Shown: in pieces, positions 26,011 through 38,499 of the stretch
Layout of the letters: every line of letters begins with the position of its first letter
Position numbering within the stretch: the first letter of the stretch is position 1
DNA from: Megalobrama amblycephala
Lineage: Eukaryota; Chordata; Actinopteri; Cypriniformes; Xenocyprididae
Length of the DNA stretch: 64,000 bases
NCBI RefSeq assembly: GCF_018812025.1
Contig: NC_063058.1
Span: 20,768,297 to 20,832,296 of the forward strand
Direction: 5' to 3'
Made by a program: the position numbers and the translations under genes
The notes under the pieces: model-generated
What the model was told of the DNA's origin: nothing
Database searches by the model: none
The model's input: only the letters and a program-made list of their open reading frames with translations

Positions 26011-26874
26011 GGGGCCAATTGCACCAGCTGTGCGCAAGTTACAACATAGACTAGTTTTGACGTAAATGGGCACTAAGTTACAACTTACGCACTACTAAAT
26101 ATTTTTGTGTTGCACCATTAAACTTAGTTGAAGCGTAACTCTACGTATACACTAAATATTTACGGAAGCCTCCTATCAGGAGTAACGGTTGGAATAAAAT
26201 AGCAGACTGACTGAACTGCATCGATAAGCTCTTGTTTTACCTGACAGACTTCATTCTTTACACATGATGCTGCTGACATTTACACTCTCTTACATTTTAA
26301 GAGAGAGAACATCATGTGAAAAGATTACTTTGTTAGACACTTCAACACGAACCCGTTAAACAGCACGCCGCTGTGTGCATCGGTCCTATCACTCCGTGTT
26401 GTGCATGTCAAATAAAATCAGTCATAAACAATAAATGTAATTTCTTATGTTTTTTTGTTGTTGTTGTTGTTGTTGTTTCAGTATTTATTTATTGACCCTT
26501 ATTAATTTCGTTTCAAATAGTTTCTGAATGTTATTTACATATAAAAACATTTATGATTAAGGCTATTATATTTAATGGGAACTTATTTTTACTGTTAAGT
26601 CAGAATGAAGGATAAACTTAAATTCACGGAATTTCAACAACTTCTGCTCCTGTATTTGAAGGATCACTGAGGGTAAACGTCATATTATGCGACTACGCAT
26701 TACTTTACGGAGACCTTACGAGCTACTAGCTACGTTCTGCCTTAAGAACAAATGGTGCAACCGAATAAAGTACAGAGTTAGTTACAAACTAGCTAGTAGT
26801 TACTAAGCCACTAGTGTGGACTTTACGTTCCAATTTAAGAAAGAACTTACGAACGGCTGGTGCAACCCTACCCT
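26011..26874. mobile_element. Harbinger-like MITE, complete
   Basis: The left end GGGGCCAATTGCACCAGC and right end GGCTGGTGCAACCCTACCCT are inverted repeats (with one shift), followed inward by similar 'gcaagtt' and 'aacttacg' words. Holds a (TTG)n run near 26455. The class is inferred from the end style only. The 10-kb duplication ends inside it at 26307. Confidence 0.65.
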
Positions 26875-26963
26875 GGCCACTAGTCAGTTGAACAAATCCG
26901 TTATATATATATAATATATAATTTATTTAAAAATTAGTAAATATTTTTTTCCATTGGTTTATA

Positions 26964-27456
26964 CAGTAGTGGCCAAAAGTGATGTTTGGAGGGGATATTT
27001 GTTTTTTATGACCCTACAAGTTCAATTAAATGATCAAAATATGAGGATTTTTTTAAAAATATTTTAAAAATATATTTTAAATATGAAGGTAAAACAAAAC
27101 ACTAAACTTGGTTAAAGTATTTATCTGACAAAATTATTTGGCAAAAAAGGCAAGCTACAGGTTTATTTTACTATTAAAAAAAAAATATATATATATATAT
27201 ATATTTGTATATATATATTATTATTATATATTATATATATCATATTTGCATGTGTTCATAATTTCTTGGTATGATAGCCAGGCCAAAAATTATGTCCACA
27301 AAATTTGGCATGTTTCATTGTATTATCACAAATAAAACAACTGAATCCAAGCACAACTACATAATATGATTACAAAATCTTTAACAACATTAATAATTAT
27401 TAATTAATAATATTCAACTAAAGGGTGAAGATCATCACTTTTGGCCACTACTGTTT
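26964..27456. mobile_element. Tc1/mariner-type MITE
   Basis: Inverted ends CAGTAGTGGCCAAAAGTGAT and ATCACTTTTGGCCACTACTG, with TA next to the left end. Contains a (TA)n near 27186. It ends about 70 bp before the magi2 PDZ2-PDZ3 exon. No transposase. Confidence 0.8.
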
Positions 27457-27523
27457 ATACATATAATTTAATTTCAGTCTGAGATCACTGCATTAAAATG
27501 TTTGTTAATGGATATCAGCGCAC

Positions 27524-28032
27524 CTGTTTGACTCTCTGCCCTGTGGGACTGTCCGCTATGGTGAACCCGAAACCCTCTGTGCCTTTGGTTATAGTGAGAC
27601 TCAGAAGCTCAGGGACCACTTGAGCCCCGGCGGTTGCTCCCGAGGATGACGCCATGGAGACGCTGTCATCGGGTGGGGGTCCCGGTGTGGTCAGGGATGG
27701 TGGCTGCGAGCCATCCAGGTGGGTGTCTCCAGGGTGGGGATGTGGGGTAAGGCCCTCGCCGTGCTCAGGTACTAAGCGGCCAGTCAAAGACATGTACTCC
27801 ATGTAATTTTCATAGTTGTTCCTTCCATTGAGCAGCAACGGGTGATCCACTAAGCCCAAAGGGGGCATGGAGGAGCTAGCGGAGGGGTCCTCTGGGTCGT
27901 AAGGGAGTGGGTAACCTCGACACAGCACCAGGGTGACGCTCTGGCCAATGGGGACCGACTGGAAGAGCTTCACTACATCGGCATGGGTGGTGCCCAAGAC
28001 ACAGATGTCATTGATGTAGACGATCACATCAC
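27524..28032 (-). CDS. magi2: magi2 exon: PDZ2 end, linker, PDZ3 start
   Basis: This 509-nt exon is the largest here. It starts DVIVYINDICVLGTTHADVV and ends PDZ2 with GQSVTLVLCRGYPLPYDPED; the His in THADVV is at the helix-B position of class I PDZ domains. A Pro/Ser/Gly-rich linker of about 100 residues follows (NGRNNYENYMEY, PHPHPGD, DDSVSMASSS). PDZ3 then begins with TITKGTEGFGFTIADSPTGQ and RVKQ. The acceptor is TTTCATCAG and the donor GTGCGC. The exon ends in phase 0, right before the duplicated PDZ3 exon. Strong MAGI2 match. Confidence 0.96.
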
Positions 28033-29459
28033 CTGATGAAAAAATTAGAGTACTAAACATGCATATTTAAACAAAATATGAAGCACCATACTCCCAAGTG
28101 CATTATGTCATCTTTCTCATATCTAGAATGCGTATGTACATAAATTATCTTCATTATTAAGGATATCGGCTCTCTTACAAAAAATAATTATGCAGCCTTC
28201 TGAACGGATGTTCACACTGAGTGGTTTACAATGAAAAAGCAACTGCAAGTCATTAATTTTCAATGAAACCAGTTTAATTCTGGTGACATGACCAACCAAT
28301 GTTTTATTATTAAATAGAGAAGACATTAAATTTTATGCAAATGAGCAATGCGATAACAACCAATAAGAGACAGTGATGCAGTTACAGGATACCGTAGTCG
28401 AGCAAATGCTCTAGAAATCAACACTCTAGAAAAGCAATCCCAGAATGCACAGCAGCCAAAAAAACTAAAACAAAAATCAAGAAATGTCATTTAGAAATAT
28501 ATTTATTGTATTCAATAATGTGAGGTATTACATTCTTACTCAATATCTGTGTATTGTATGTATTTGTGCTTATTAGAGTATCACGCTGTTAGCTTAGCAA
28601 CATGCTAATGTTAAAATGTTAAAGTCGAGTCTTCTGCATATTTCACACAAGGACTAATATCTGTGTGACATGCAAAGTTGTCTTCTTAAAATGTTAGTTC
28701 ACCCCAAAAAAAAAAAATTATGCTATTAATCACCCTTGTCATTCCAAACTCATAAGACCTTCGTTCATCTTTGGAACACAAATTAAGATATTTTTGATGA
28801 AATCCGTGAGCTTTCTGGCCTCCGACAGACTGCAATGTTATAACCACTTTCAAGGCCCAGAAAGGTAGTAAAGACATCGTTAAAATAGTCCATGTGACTA
28901 CAGTGGTTCAACCTTAATGTTATGAAGTGATGAGAATACTTTTTGTAAGTAAAAACAAAAAATAACGACTTTATTCAACAATTTCTTCTCTTCCCTGTCA
29001 GTCTCCTATGCTGTTCATGTTGTTCATGTTGCACCGAGCTTCCAGGTTTTATGCCAGAACGCTGGCTCATTATTGGTTGACGCTGTTCATGACGCATACA
29101 TGTGATGCTGACGCAGGAGCCGGCCAATAATGAGTAGGCATTCTGACGTAGAACCCGAAAGTGCTGCAATGTGTTTACTACGTCAACAACGTAGGAGACT
29201 GACAGGAAAGAGAAGAAATTGTTGTTATAGTTGTTATTTTTGTTTGTTTTTTTTGCACACAAAAGTATCCTCGTCACTTACATAACATTAAGATTGAACC
29301 ACTGGAGTCACATGGACTATTTTAACGATGTCTTTACTACGTTTCTGGGCCTTGAAAGTGATAATTACGTTGCAGTCTATCGGAGGCCAGAAAGTTCTCG
29401 GATTACATCAAAAATATCTTAATTTGTGTTCTGAAGATGAATGAAGGTCTTACGGGTGT

Positions 29460-30956
29460 CAGGGCTCAACGCTAAGGATTTTTTCTACTGGTCCGGTCAG
29501 GCCAGTGGTTCAAATTTTTACTTGCCCCGCCAGAATTTTCACTGGCCCAACAACAAAAAATGAATAAAAGTAAAAGACAAGAAAATGGGCCTATAAAATA
29601 GCATAGTTATTGTTTTCGTTGTCTTTGTTACATTTAACCTCAATAAATAGGTTTATGTCACCAAAAGCTATTAGATTAACTCACTCATATTTTAAATATT
29701 GTTAGACAAATAAACAGTAAGTAATAAAATAACAACAAATAATCAATTAAATTAAGCTAGATTTTCAGGTACAGAAATTGTAATCTAATGTATAGCTAAA
29801 TATATAACTATAGATTAAACTTTATTAAAGTTAATCAGTCAAGAGCAGTTACAGATGCATAAAAATGTTTTTAATGTTGAAAATATAAAACGTTAAATAC
29901 TGTTACTGGAAATTATTTAAAAAAATGAAGACACTTTAAATGTGAAATTAAACCCACCAGCAGGTGGCAGCGAATCACTGTTAATGAGCGAGTCATTGAG
30001 TTCAACCGATTCATTCAAACGGCTGATTCATTCAGGAAGTGTTGCTCAGAGATGCAAAACAATTCTGTGGACTTTGGAACTATTTTCGTTGGCGAAATAC
30101 AGCGAAACAGACAATTTGGTGTGTAAAATGTAAGTCACTATATACTAAAGGTGCTAAAGAGGATCTTTTCGTCGACTGAGAAACCAAAGACTGTTACTGA
30201 GTTTTTGAAATGAGCGCATGCGTAAGAACAACCCCTTCCTTCGAAGGAACGCCTCCCAAAACTCGTAAACACTCGTATTGGAACACGAGTGTTTACCACC
30301 GGCATTCGCGTGTTAGTGTGTCGTGTTAGTGGATTCATTATGTCGCACGTCTCTCACAAGGAACGACTGACAAGCCAGAGGGCCACCGCAGGTAACTCAT
30401 AATCTGCAGTTGTTACTCCTGTCTCCTGACAAAAACTTTTTTATTTAAAATATTGCATGCGGCGCCTGTGGAGTGTGGAAAGTTACTGGAGCGCGCAGCC
30501 GCGCACGTCTCTCACAAGGAACGTCACGGCAGTGATTGACAAGCCAGAGGGCCAATCGTTTACGCGATGATCGCGTAAACGATTGGCTGATGTTTCTAAG
30601 GCCCTACCTCGTGCACTGATGATGTATATTAATATTATTCCTTTCAGTGCACCTAATAAATAAATAAATCTTTTATCAGTTAGTAAAGACAGTTTCAAGT
30701 AATATTGCAAAAATGTATAAAACAAAACATCCTCTTTAGCACCTTTAAGTTCTTGTTCATTAAACTGTACGCTGAATAAAATCAATATCACATTTGTAAC
30801 TTAATCATGCTAATATTTGGAGAAAAACTGCGCTCTTTGTGTGGGAAATAAATCGATAATATCAGATCGTTAAACCCTACAGCACACCCGTCTACTGTCC
30901 CGAGCGTCGTTCACACTGGCCCCGGGCCATCGGGCAGTCCTTATTTTCGAGCCCTG
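29460..30956. mobile_element. hAT element inserted in the foldback MITE
   Basis: The ends CAGGGCTCAACGC and TTTTCGAGCCCTG are inverted repeats. The target 'ggtgt' is present on both sides (29455-29459 and 30957-30961), and removing the element restores 'cttacgggtgtgaaacgaca', the MITE consensus. It holds a nested TTAA MITE. Confidence 0.85.
30144..30748 (-). mobile_element. TTAA MITE family 1, inverted and rearranged copy
   Basis: Relative of 5506-6049 in opposite orientation: 'gatcttttcgtcgactgaga' at the left, 'catcctctttagcacctttaa' at the right. The word 'cacgtctctcacaaggaacg' occurs twice (about 30344 and 30504), so a segment was copied within the element. Confidence 0.8.
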
Positions 30957-31025
30957 GGTGTGAAACGACATGAAGGTGAGTAATTAATTATAGAATTATC
31001 ATTTTTGGATGAACTAACCCTTTAA

Positions 31026-33317
<2,292 letters not shown>

Positions 33318-33456
33318 CTGCGGGGCAGAACGAGCAGATATTTAAATCACGCTGGGACCCTCCCCCCCCCGGCGAACTTATTGAAGAGACGCGGATGATT
33401 TGGGGTCGGATTCTGCAAATATTTGGTGCTTGAAAAAAGAAATTTGAAGAACTTAC

Positions 33457-33514
33457 TCAACATAGTAACTGCCATAAATAGGGTCGTCTATTTTCTCCCA
33501 GCCATATGGAAGTT
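33457..33514 (-). CDS. magi2: magi2 exon: WW2 start
   Basis: The 58-nt exon encodes LPYGWEKIDDPIYGSYYV, the first half of WW2 with the first signature Trp (YGWEK) and the YYV strand. The acceptor is TCTACAG and the donor GTAAGTTC. Two bases in and two out are completed to Asp by the next exon. The 139-bp intron to the next exon and its short successor keep the WW2-PDZ2 exons in a compact cluster. Confidence 0.95.
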
Positions 33515-33650
33515 CTGTAGAAAGAAAAAAATAAGATGGTCGGCACCTCGTTGAAAACGTTGTTTATCCCTGTTGCATGTAAACCCGTATTTAATGTAGT
33601 CTGGGTTGTTTTTTGTTTCTTTGCATAGTTCGTTTAATGCTTTTTGAGGA

Positions 33651-33686
<36 letters not shown>

Positions 33687-33689
<3 letters not shown>

Positions 33690-34190
33690 CTGTCAAATCT
33701 ATTAATCGCGATTAATCATATCTAACATATATACATACATATCTAACACTTTATGTTTGTGTGTGTGTGTATATGTGCGTGTATTAATCTAATTAATCTC
33801 AAATTTATTGTACATCAAATATGGCTGAGAAATTAATTCCAAAAGATAATTTAAATGAGATAATAATCCAAAAAATAAAAGTCATTATTGTGTAAAGCAT
33901 CAAATAGACATTACAAAAACTACAAAAATATTTTATGTGATAATTTATTTGATTCAACATTATTACTACATTATATACACATTGATTCAAATTATTACAC
34001 AAAATTTTGGACCATAAGGTTGAGTAAATGATAACGCACGATGGGTGCTGCCAGTTCGGAGAATCATATGAAATGTCAGATGACCTATGTAGGTCTGGGG
34101 CAAAATAAATTTTTTCCCATAATTAATTAATCTTATTAATCCGTTAAATTCATATATATATTAGGGCTATGAATTTAACACGTTAATATG

Positions 34191-34243
<53 letters not shown>

Positions 34244-34313
34244 TACACACATATTTACAAATGTTAATGTTGGATGAGATTAATTGTGATAAATCAATTT
34301 GACAGCACTAATG
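33687..34313. mobile_element. hAT-like element with TA microsatellites
   Basis: It starts GGGCTGTCAAATCTATTAAT and ends ATCAATTTGACAGCACTA, inverted ends of a repeat common in fish (CGATTAATCGCGATTAATC style). A (GT)n lies just before, at 33659-33688, and a (TA)n inside at 34200-34238. Another (TA)n follows at 34331-34372. Confidence 0.6.
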
Positions 34314-34324
34314 TATATGTATAT

Positions 34325-34373
<49 letters not shown>

Positions 34374-34379
<6 letters not shown>

Positions 34380-35911
34380 CTTATGAATAAAGCTGAAATA
34401 AAGTAAAAGAAATATTACATGAAAAGTGTCTAAACTCTAAATTATTACATAAAAAATGTCTAAACTTTAAATTTTAAGTTTAATTTCTACAAATTACTAA
34501 AATTAACACAGAAATAAAAAATAAATTCAAGCTAAAAAGAAATAATAATAAAAAACACAAACTAAAAAAATGACAAAATGACTAAAACTAAAATTAAAAA
34601 ATAAAAGCTAAATCAAAATATTAAATGAATACTATAATAGCATAGAAAAATATTAAATTAAGACTAATATATACACACAACAATATTTAATTATATTGCT
34701 ATATACATATTTTTGGTAAATTTTATTAAATATATATTTTATTCTGATCATCTTTTAGTCCATTTTTAATTTAACTTGTAATATCAAATGATTTTAAACT
34801 TTTTTTATTCCAAGCATGTCGAATTAGCATTGTTTATGAAATGTGTTATATAAATAAGTTTTTTTTTGTTGTTTTTTTTGCCTTGATGCTGCATTATCCA
34901 ATCAGGCTTCACGTGAAGTATTACCATATTTTCATAATTATAAATAACTACAACAACATTGAAAGGTGAACCTGAGTGTATGAAGCCTTCAGATGCAAGA
35001 AGCTTAAAATGAGCTATTTAATGCATGGCACGAAGCATGCGTGTCATGAAAACATTCCTCACAGTTTTCATTATAGTGAAGCCCCGTCCAGTAAATCAAT
35101 AACCCCAGGGATGCCTGCAGCATATGATAATACATGGCACAAATCAGTCTAGACGTCTTTTAAAAACACGCGTATTCCCCGCACACGCCAGAATTTCGAT
35201 TGCGTATCCTGAACAATCCAGCCGGCCGTTCACGCTGGCAGTCAGTGTGTAAAACAAAGCTTAATTAGGACACACAGCGGTAAGTGAGGGGAGGTCTGGC
35301 AGCCCGAAGGTTAGAGCCAACATACTTTCATGCAATTCAATCCGCTTGAGAGACACAAAACAAATTAAAGGGCTGGTGAGATCACCATGACAACAAAGGG
35401 CTGTCATCACGTGCAGCATTCAAGATGCTTTTTCCCGTCTGTTTTGTTTTTCAGCCAAATCTGACATTATTGAAACATCAAGAAGAAATGGGGTACATGC
35501 ACAAACTCACACAGTAATTATCAAAAACATCGCCAGTGGGACAGTTTTTGCCGGCGTTCTTCAGAAACATGCACACATTCATACAAGCAGATGAAGTCAT
35601 GCATGTGTGAATAAACAGTGTGCAGTAAACATGCAAATCAAGCTCATACACACAAACACCAGGCTAACGTAACTAATATCTCTTCAGACATTGCCTTTCT
35701 CCAGTTTTTAACCTCACACATGCCATTTTATTCCTGTAACTCCATCAGAGCTGTTTTACAGACATGCCTCCCATTTTCCCGCATTATTTGTGCTCCAGAC
35801 CTCAAAACGTAGGTTGTTGACAAGAGGTGTGTTATGCGTTTCCTAAAAAAAAATCAGATTTATGACCTGGCAGATGATAAAAAAGCTATATTAAAAAAAA
35901 CACCAGTAAGC
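34374..35911. other. intron, AT-rich then GC-balanced
   Basis: 34374-34860 is A-rich low-complexity sequence. 34970-35440 is GC-balanced, non-repetitive and carries homeodomain-like words (cttaattagga). A possible conserved non-coding element; no coding sign. Confidence 0.35.
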
Positions 35912-37245
35912 AGCCATCTAACAACGACCCAGAACACCCTAGCAACCACAAAACAATGCCCTAGCAACTGCTCAGAACTCCCTAGAAACACTAAACAATA
36001 GAGACAGAGCGCAACGCGTCATAATCCTAAAACCATCATCTCCAACCGTCTCCATTGACTTTGTATTGCGTGAGGCTGCCTCCTTGTCATTTCTGACTTA
36101 TAACAAAAAACAGAACAATGTCTAAAAGCTGCTGTGTGACAAGGGGTACAGCTAACAAGCTTAAAAAACCCAGAACCAAAAACCCAGAAGTTTTTATAAG
36201 CTGTTGACCCAAATAACAAGCGTTTAAGGACTTAAAAGTGGATACAGGCAATTGAGAAAGAGCGCGACATGAGACAGAGCAACCACTCAGAACTCCCTAG
36301 CAACCACCAAACAATGCCTTAAAAATAAACATTTAATAGCCACTAATCAATGTCCTAGCAACATGATACCACCGACTATGTTCAACTAGTGCAAAAAACT
36401 TGGTTGGCCGACACTCAACAATGGCCAACGCTGGCCTGACATTGGCCGACCACTTGAACACCCTAGCAACAAATCTGAACACCTTGAAACCTTCTAACAA
36501 TAACCTAGCAACCACTAAACAATGCTCGACGAACTACCAAGAAACTACGCAGAACACCTAGTAACCTAGCAACACTCATAGACACAGAACACTGTAGCAA
36601 TCACCTGAAATGCCCTTACAACTATTTAGAATAGCCTTGAAACTGCCTAGCAACATTCTAGCAACCACTCTGAACACATAGCAACTAATCCCTACACCCT
36701 AGCAACCAGCAAACAATGTTTGAGAAACTAAAGTTGCGTCCCAAATGACGCACTATACACTATGCACTTATACACTATGTACTTGTGCACTATGCACTCA
36801 TCCATGTAGTGCGTGAATTGTATAAGGTTATTTTTTTGTCATTTAACAACGGAGTCCGATCCTCCTTTCCTCTCCGCTACGTAATTAAAGCTGCGACAGT
36901 TGAGTGCATAAAGTGTCCAACATTCCACACTTCGTTTTTTCCGTTAATTTAGTGCACCATCCGGGTATTTAAAGTGCACTTTTTCTTTTTGGAATTTTCA
37001 GTGTGAACGCACTACTCGCACTATTTGTACTTAAAAATGTCATAGAATAGTGCACAAGTACGCGAATTGGGACGCACCTTAACTACTAGAAACCTTTCAG
37101 AACACTCTAGAAACCATCAAACAATGCTTTAGAAACCACTTAGAACACCCTAAGCACACACCAAACAATGCCCTAGAAACCACACAGAACTCACTAGCAA
37201 CCACCAAACAATTCCCTGGCAACCACTCAGTACACCTTGGCATCC
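35912..37245. repeat. 'CCCTAGCAACC' minisatellite with inserted elements
   Basis: Degenerate units of about 20-22 bp built on 'aacaccctagcaaccactca' recur across the region. They are interrupted at about 36001-36280 (flanked by 'gagacagag') and by a MITE at 36732-37080. Open frames here are not genes. Confidence 0.85.
36732..37080. mobile_element. MITE in the minisatellite
   Basis: The ends 'agttgcgtcccaaatgacg' and 'gcgaattgggacgcacct' are inverted repeats of the GTGCGTCCCAAAT type. The interior repeats 'cactatgcacttatacacta'. No coding capacity. Confidence 0.7.
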
Positions 37246-37642
37246 CAGCAGTGAGATTTCATGGATAAACATTACTGCAAATTAGAGCTGCACGATACTG
37301 GATACATTGATAATCACAATTTTTTTTTTTTGATTCAAATAGAGATCGCGATTTTCCTACGATTCTGAACGGACAACTAAATAAAATAACATTTAAATTA
37401 CTAGAGGTTCTGATAAAATATTAAAAGCTGCAGTCTATTTAAAAATGTTGAATTAATTAGAAGGGATATTTAAAAAAAAATTTGAATGAATGATTCAATG
37501 ACTCATTCATAAATATACTTGTCCCATTACTGAATGAATCAGCGTTTTTGAACGAATCTCTTGAATGAAAGATTAAATGACAAATACATTTTTAACAGTC
37601 ACTTGCCGCCACCTAGTTGCATAACGATGTAATCGATACAAT

Positions 37643-38499
37643 TAGGGATGAACGATATATTGGCCACTTTTCAATATCTATATGGGCCGATTTCAAAACA
37701 CTGCTTCATGAAGCTTCTGAGCTTTGTGAATCTTTTGTTTTGAATGAGTGATTCAGATCTCCTATCAAACGGCTAAACTGATGAAATCACGTGACTTTGG
37801 CGCTCCGATTCACTGATTTGATATGTAAAGCTCCGAAGCAGTGTTTTGAAATCGGCCCATCCCTAGATATTGTTGAAAAATCGTTATTTTGGGGGGTTTT
37901 TTGGAGCACAAAAAGTATTCTTGTCGCTTTATAATATTAAGATAGAACCACTGAACTCACATGAACTGATTCAAATGTGTTTTTAGTACCTTTAAGGATC
38001 TTGAGAGTTTGAATGGCTTTGCTCTCAATGCAGGTCTCACTAAGCCATCGGATTTCAACAAAAATATATTAATTTGTGTTCGGAAGATGAATGAAGGTCT
38101 TACGGGTGTAGAACGACATGAGGGTGAGTAATAAATGACATTATTTTCATTTTTGGGTGAACTAACCCTTTAAGGCCGATAAATAATGGATTATTTCCTT
38201 CAGATGCGCACTGTTGACAAAGATGATTTTGAATTGCTTGTAATATAATTGGAGTCACTTCAAAAAGGAAAATACAGTTAAGTGCAACATGTGCAGCGCA
38301 AGTCTGTCATATAGGCTATATTATAACGAGAACATTATAATCGTGTGCTTGGGACATGGATTTAATGGTGATACAAAATGATATAAAAAAAAAATGTAGA
38401 TTTAGATTTATCAGCCAATGTATCGGTTATCGGTTTTCAAATATAAAGAATTATCGGTTATCGGTATCAACCCAAATTTTCATATCGGTGCATCCCTAG
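37643..38499. mobile_element. hAT-type element with a nested half foldback MITE
   Basis: It starts TAGGGATGAACGATATATTG and ends 'catatcggtgcatccctag', the same family as 3121-3852. Inside, about 37690-38173, is one arm of the 'ggttagttcaccc' MITE, ending 'gggtgaactaaccctttaa'. Confidence 0.7.

Larger units (their letters stand above)
16238..26307. repeat. 10-kb direct duplication, right copy
   Basis: Second copy of 1638-11711. It begins 'tatatcatgctgaag' straight after the LINE poly(A) and runs without a break past 26307 into the rest of the Harbinger-like MITE, so its right flank looks ancestral. The left copy has the ancestral left flank ('gaaagggttt' before 1638). The structure is therefore A-B-LINE-B-C, with A-B-C the likely original. 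Confidence 0.95.
28686..31025. mobile_element. TTAA foldback MITE carrying nested elements
   Basis: Outer ends TTAAAATGTTAGTTCACCCC and TTTTGGATGAACTAACCCTTTAA. The left arm (28690 to about 29010) is repeated inverted at about 29160-29459 and 30957-31025. The right arm is split by a hAT element (29460-30956). Family as at 49593-50165. Confidence 0.85.
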
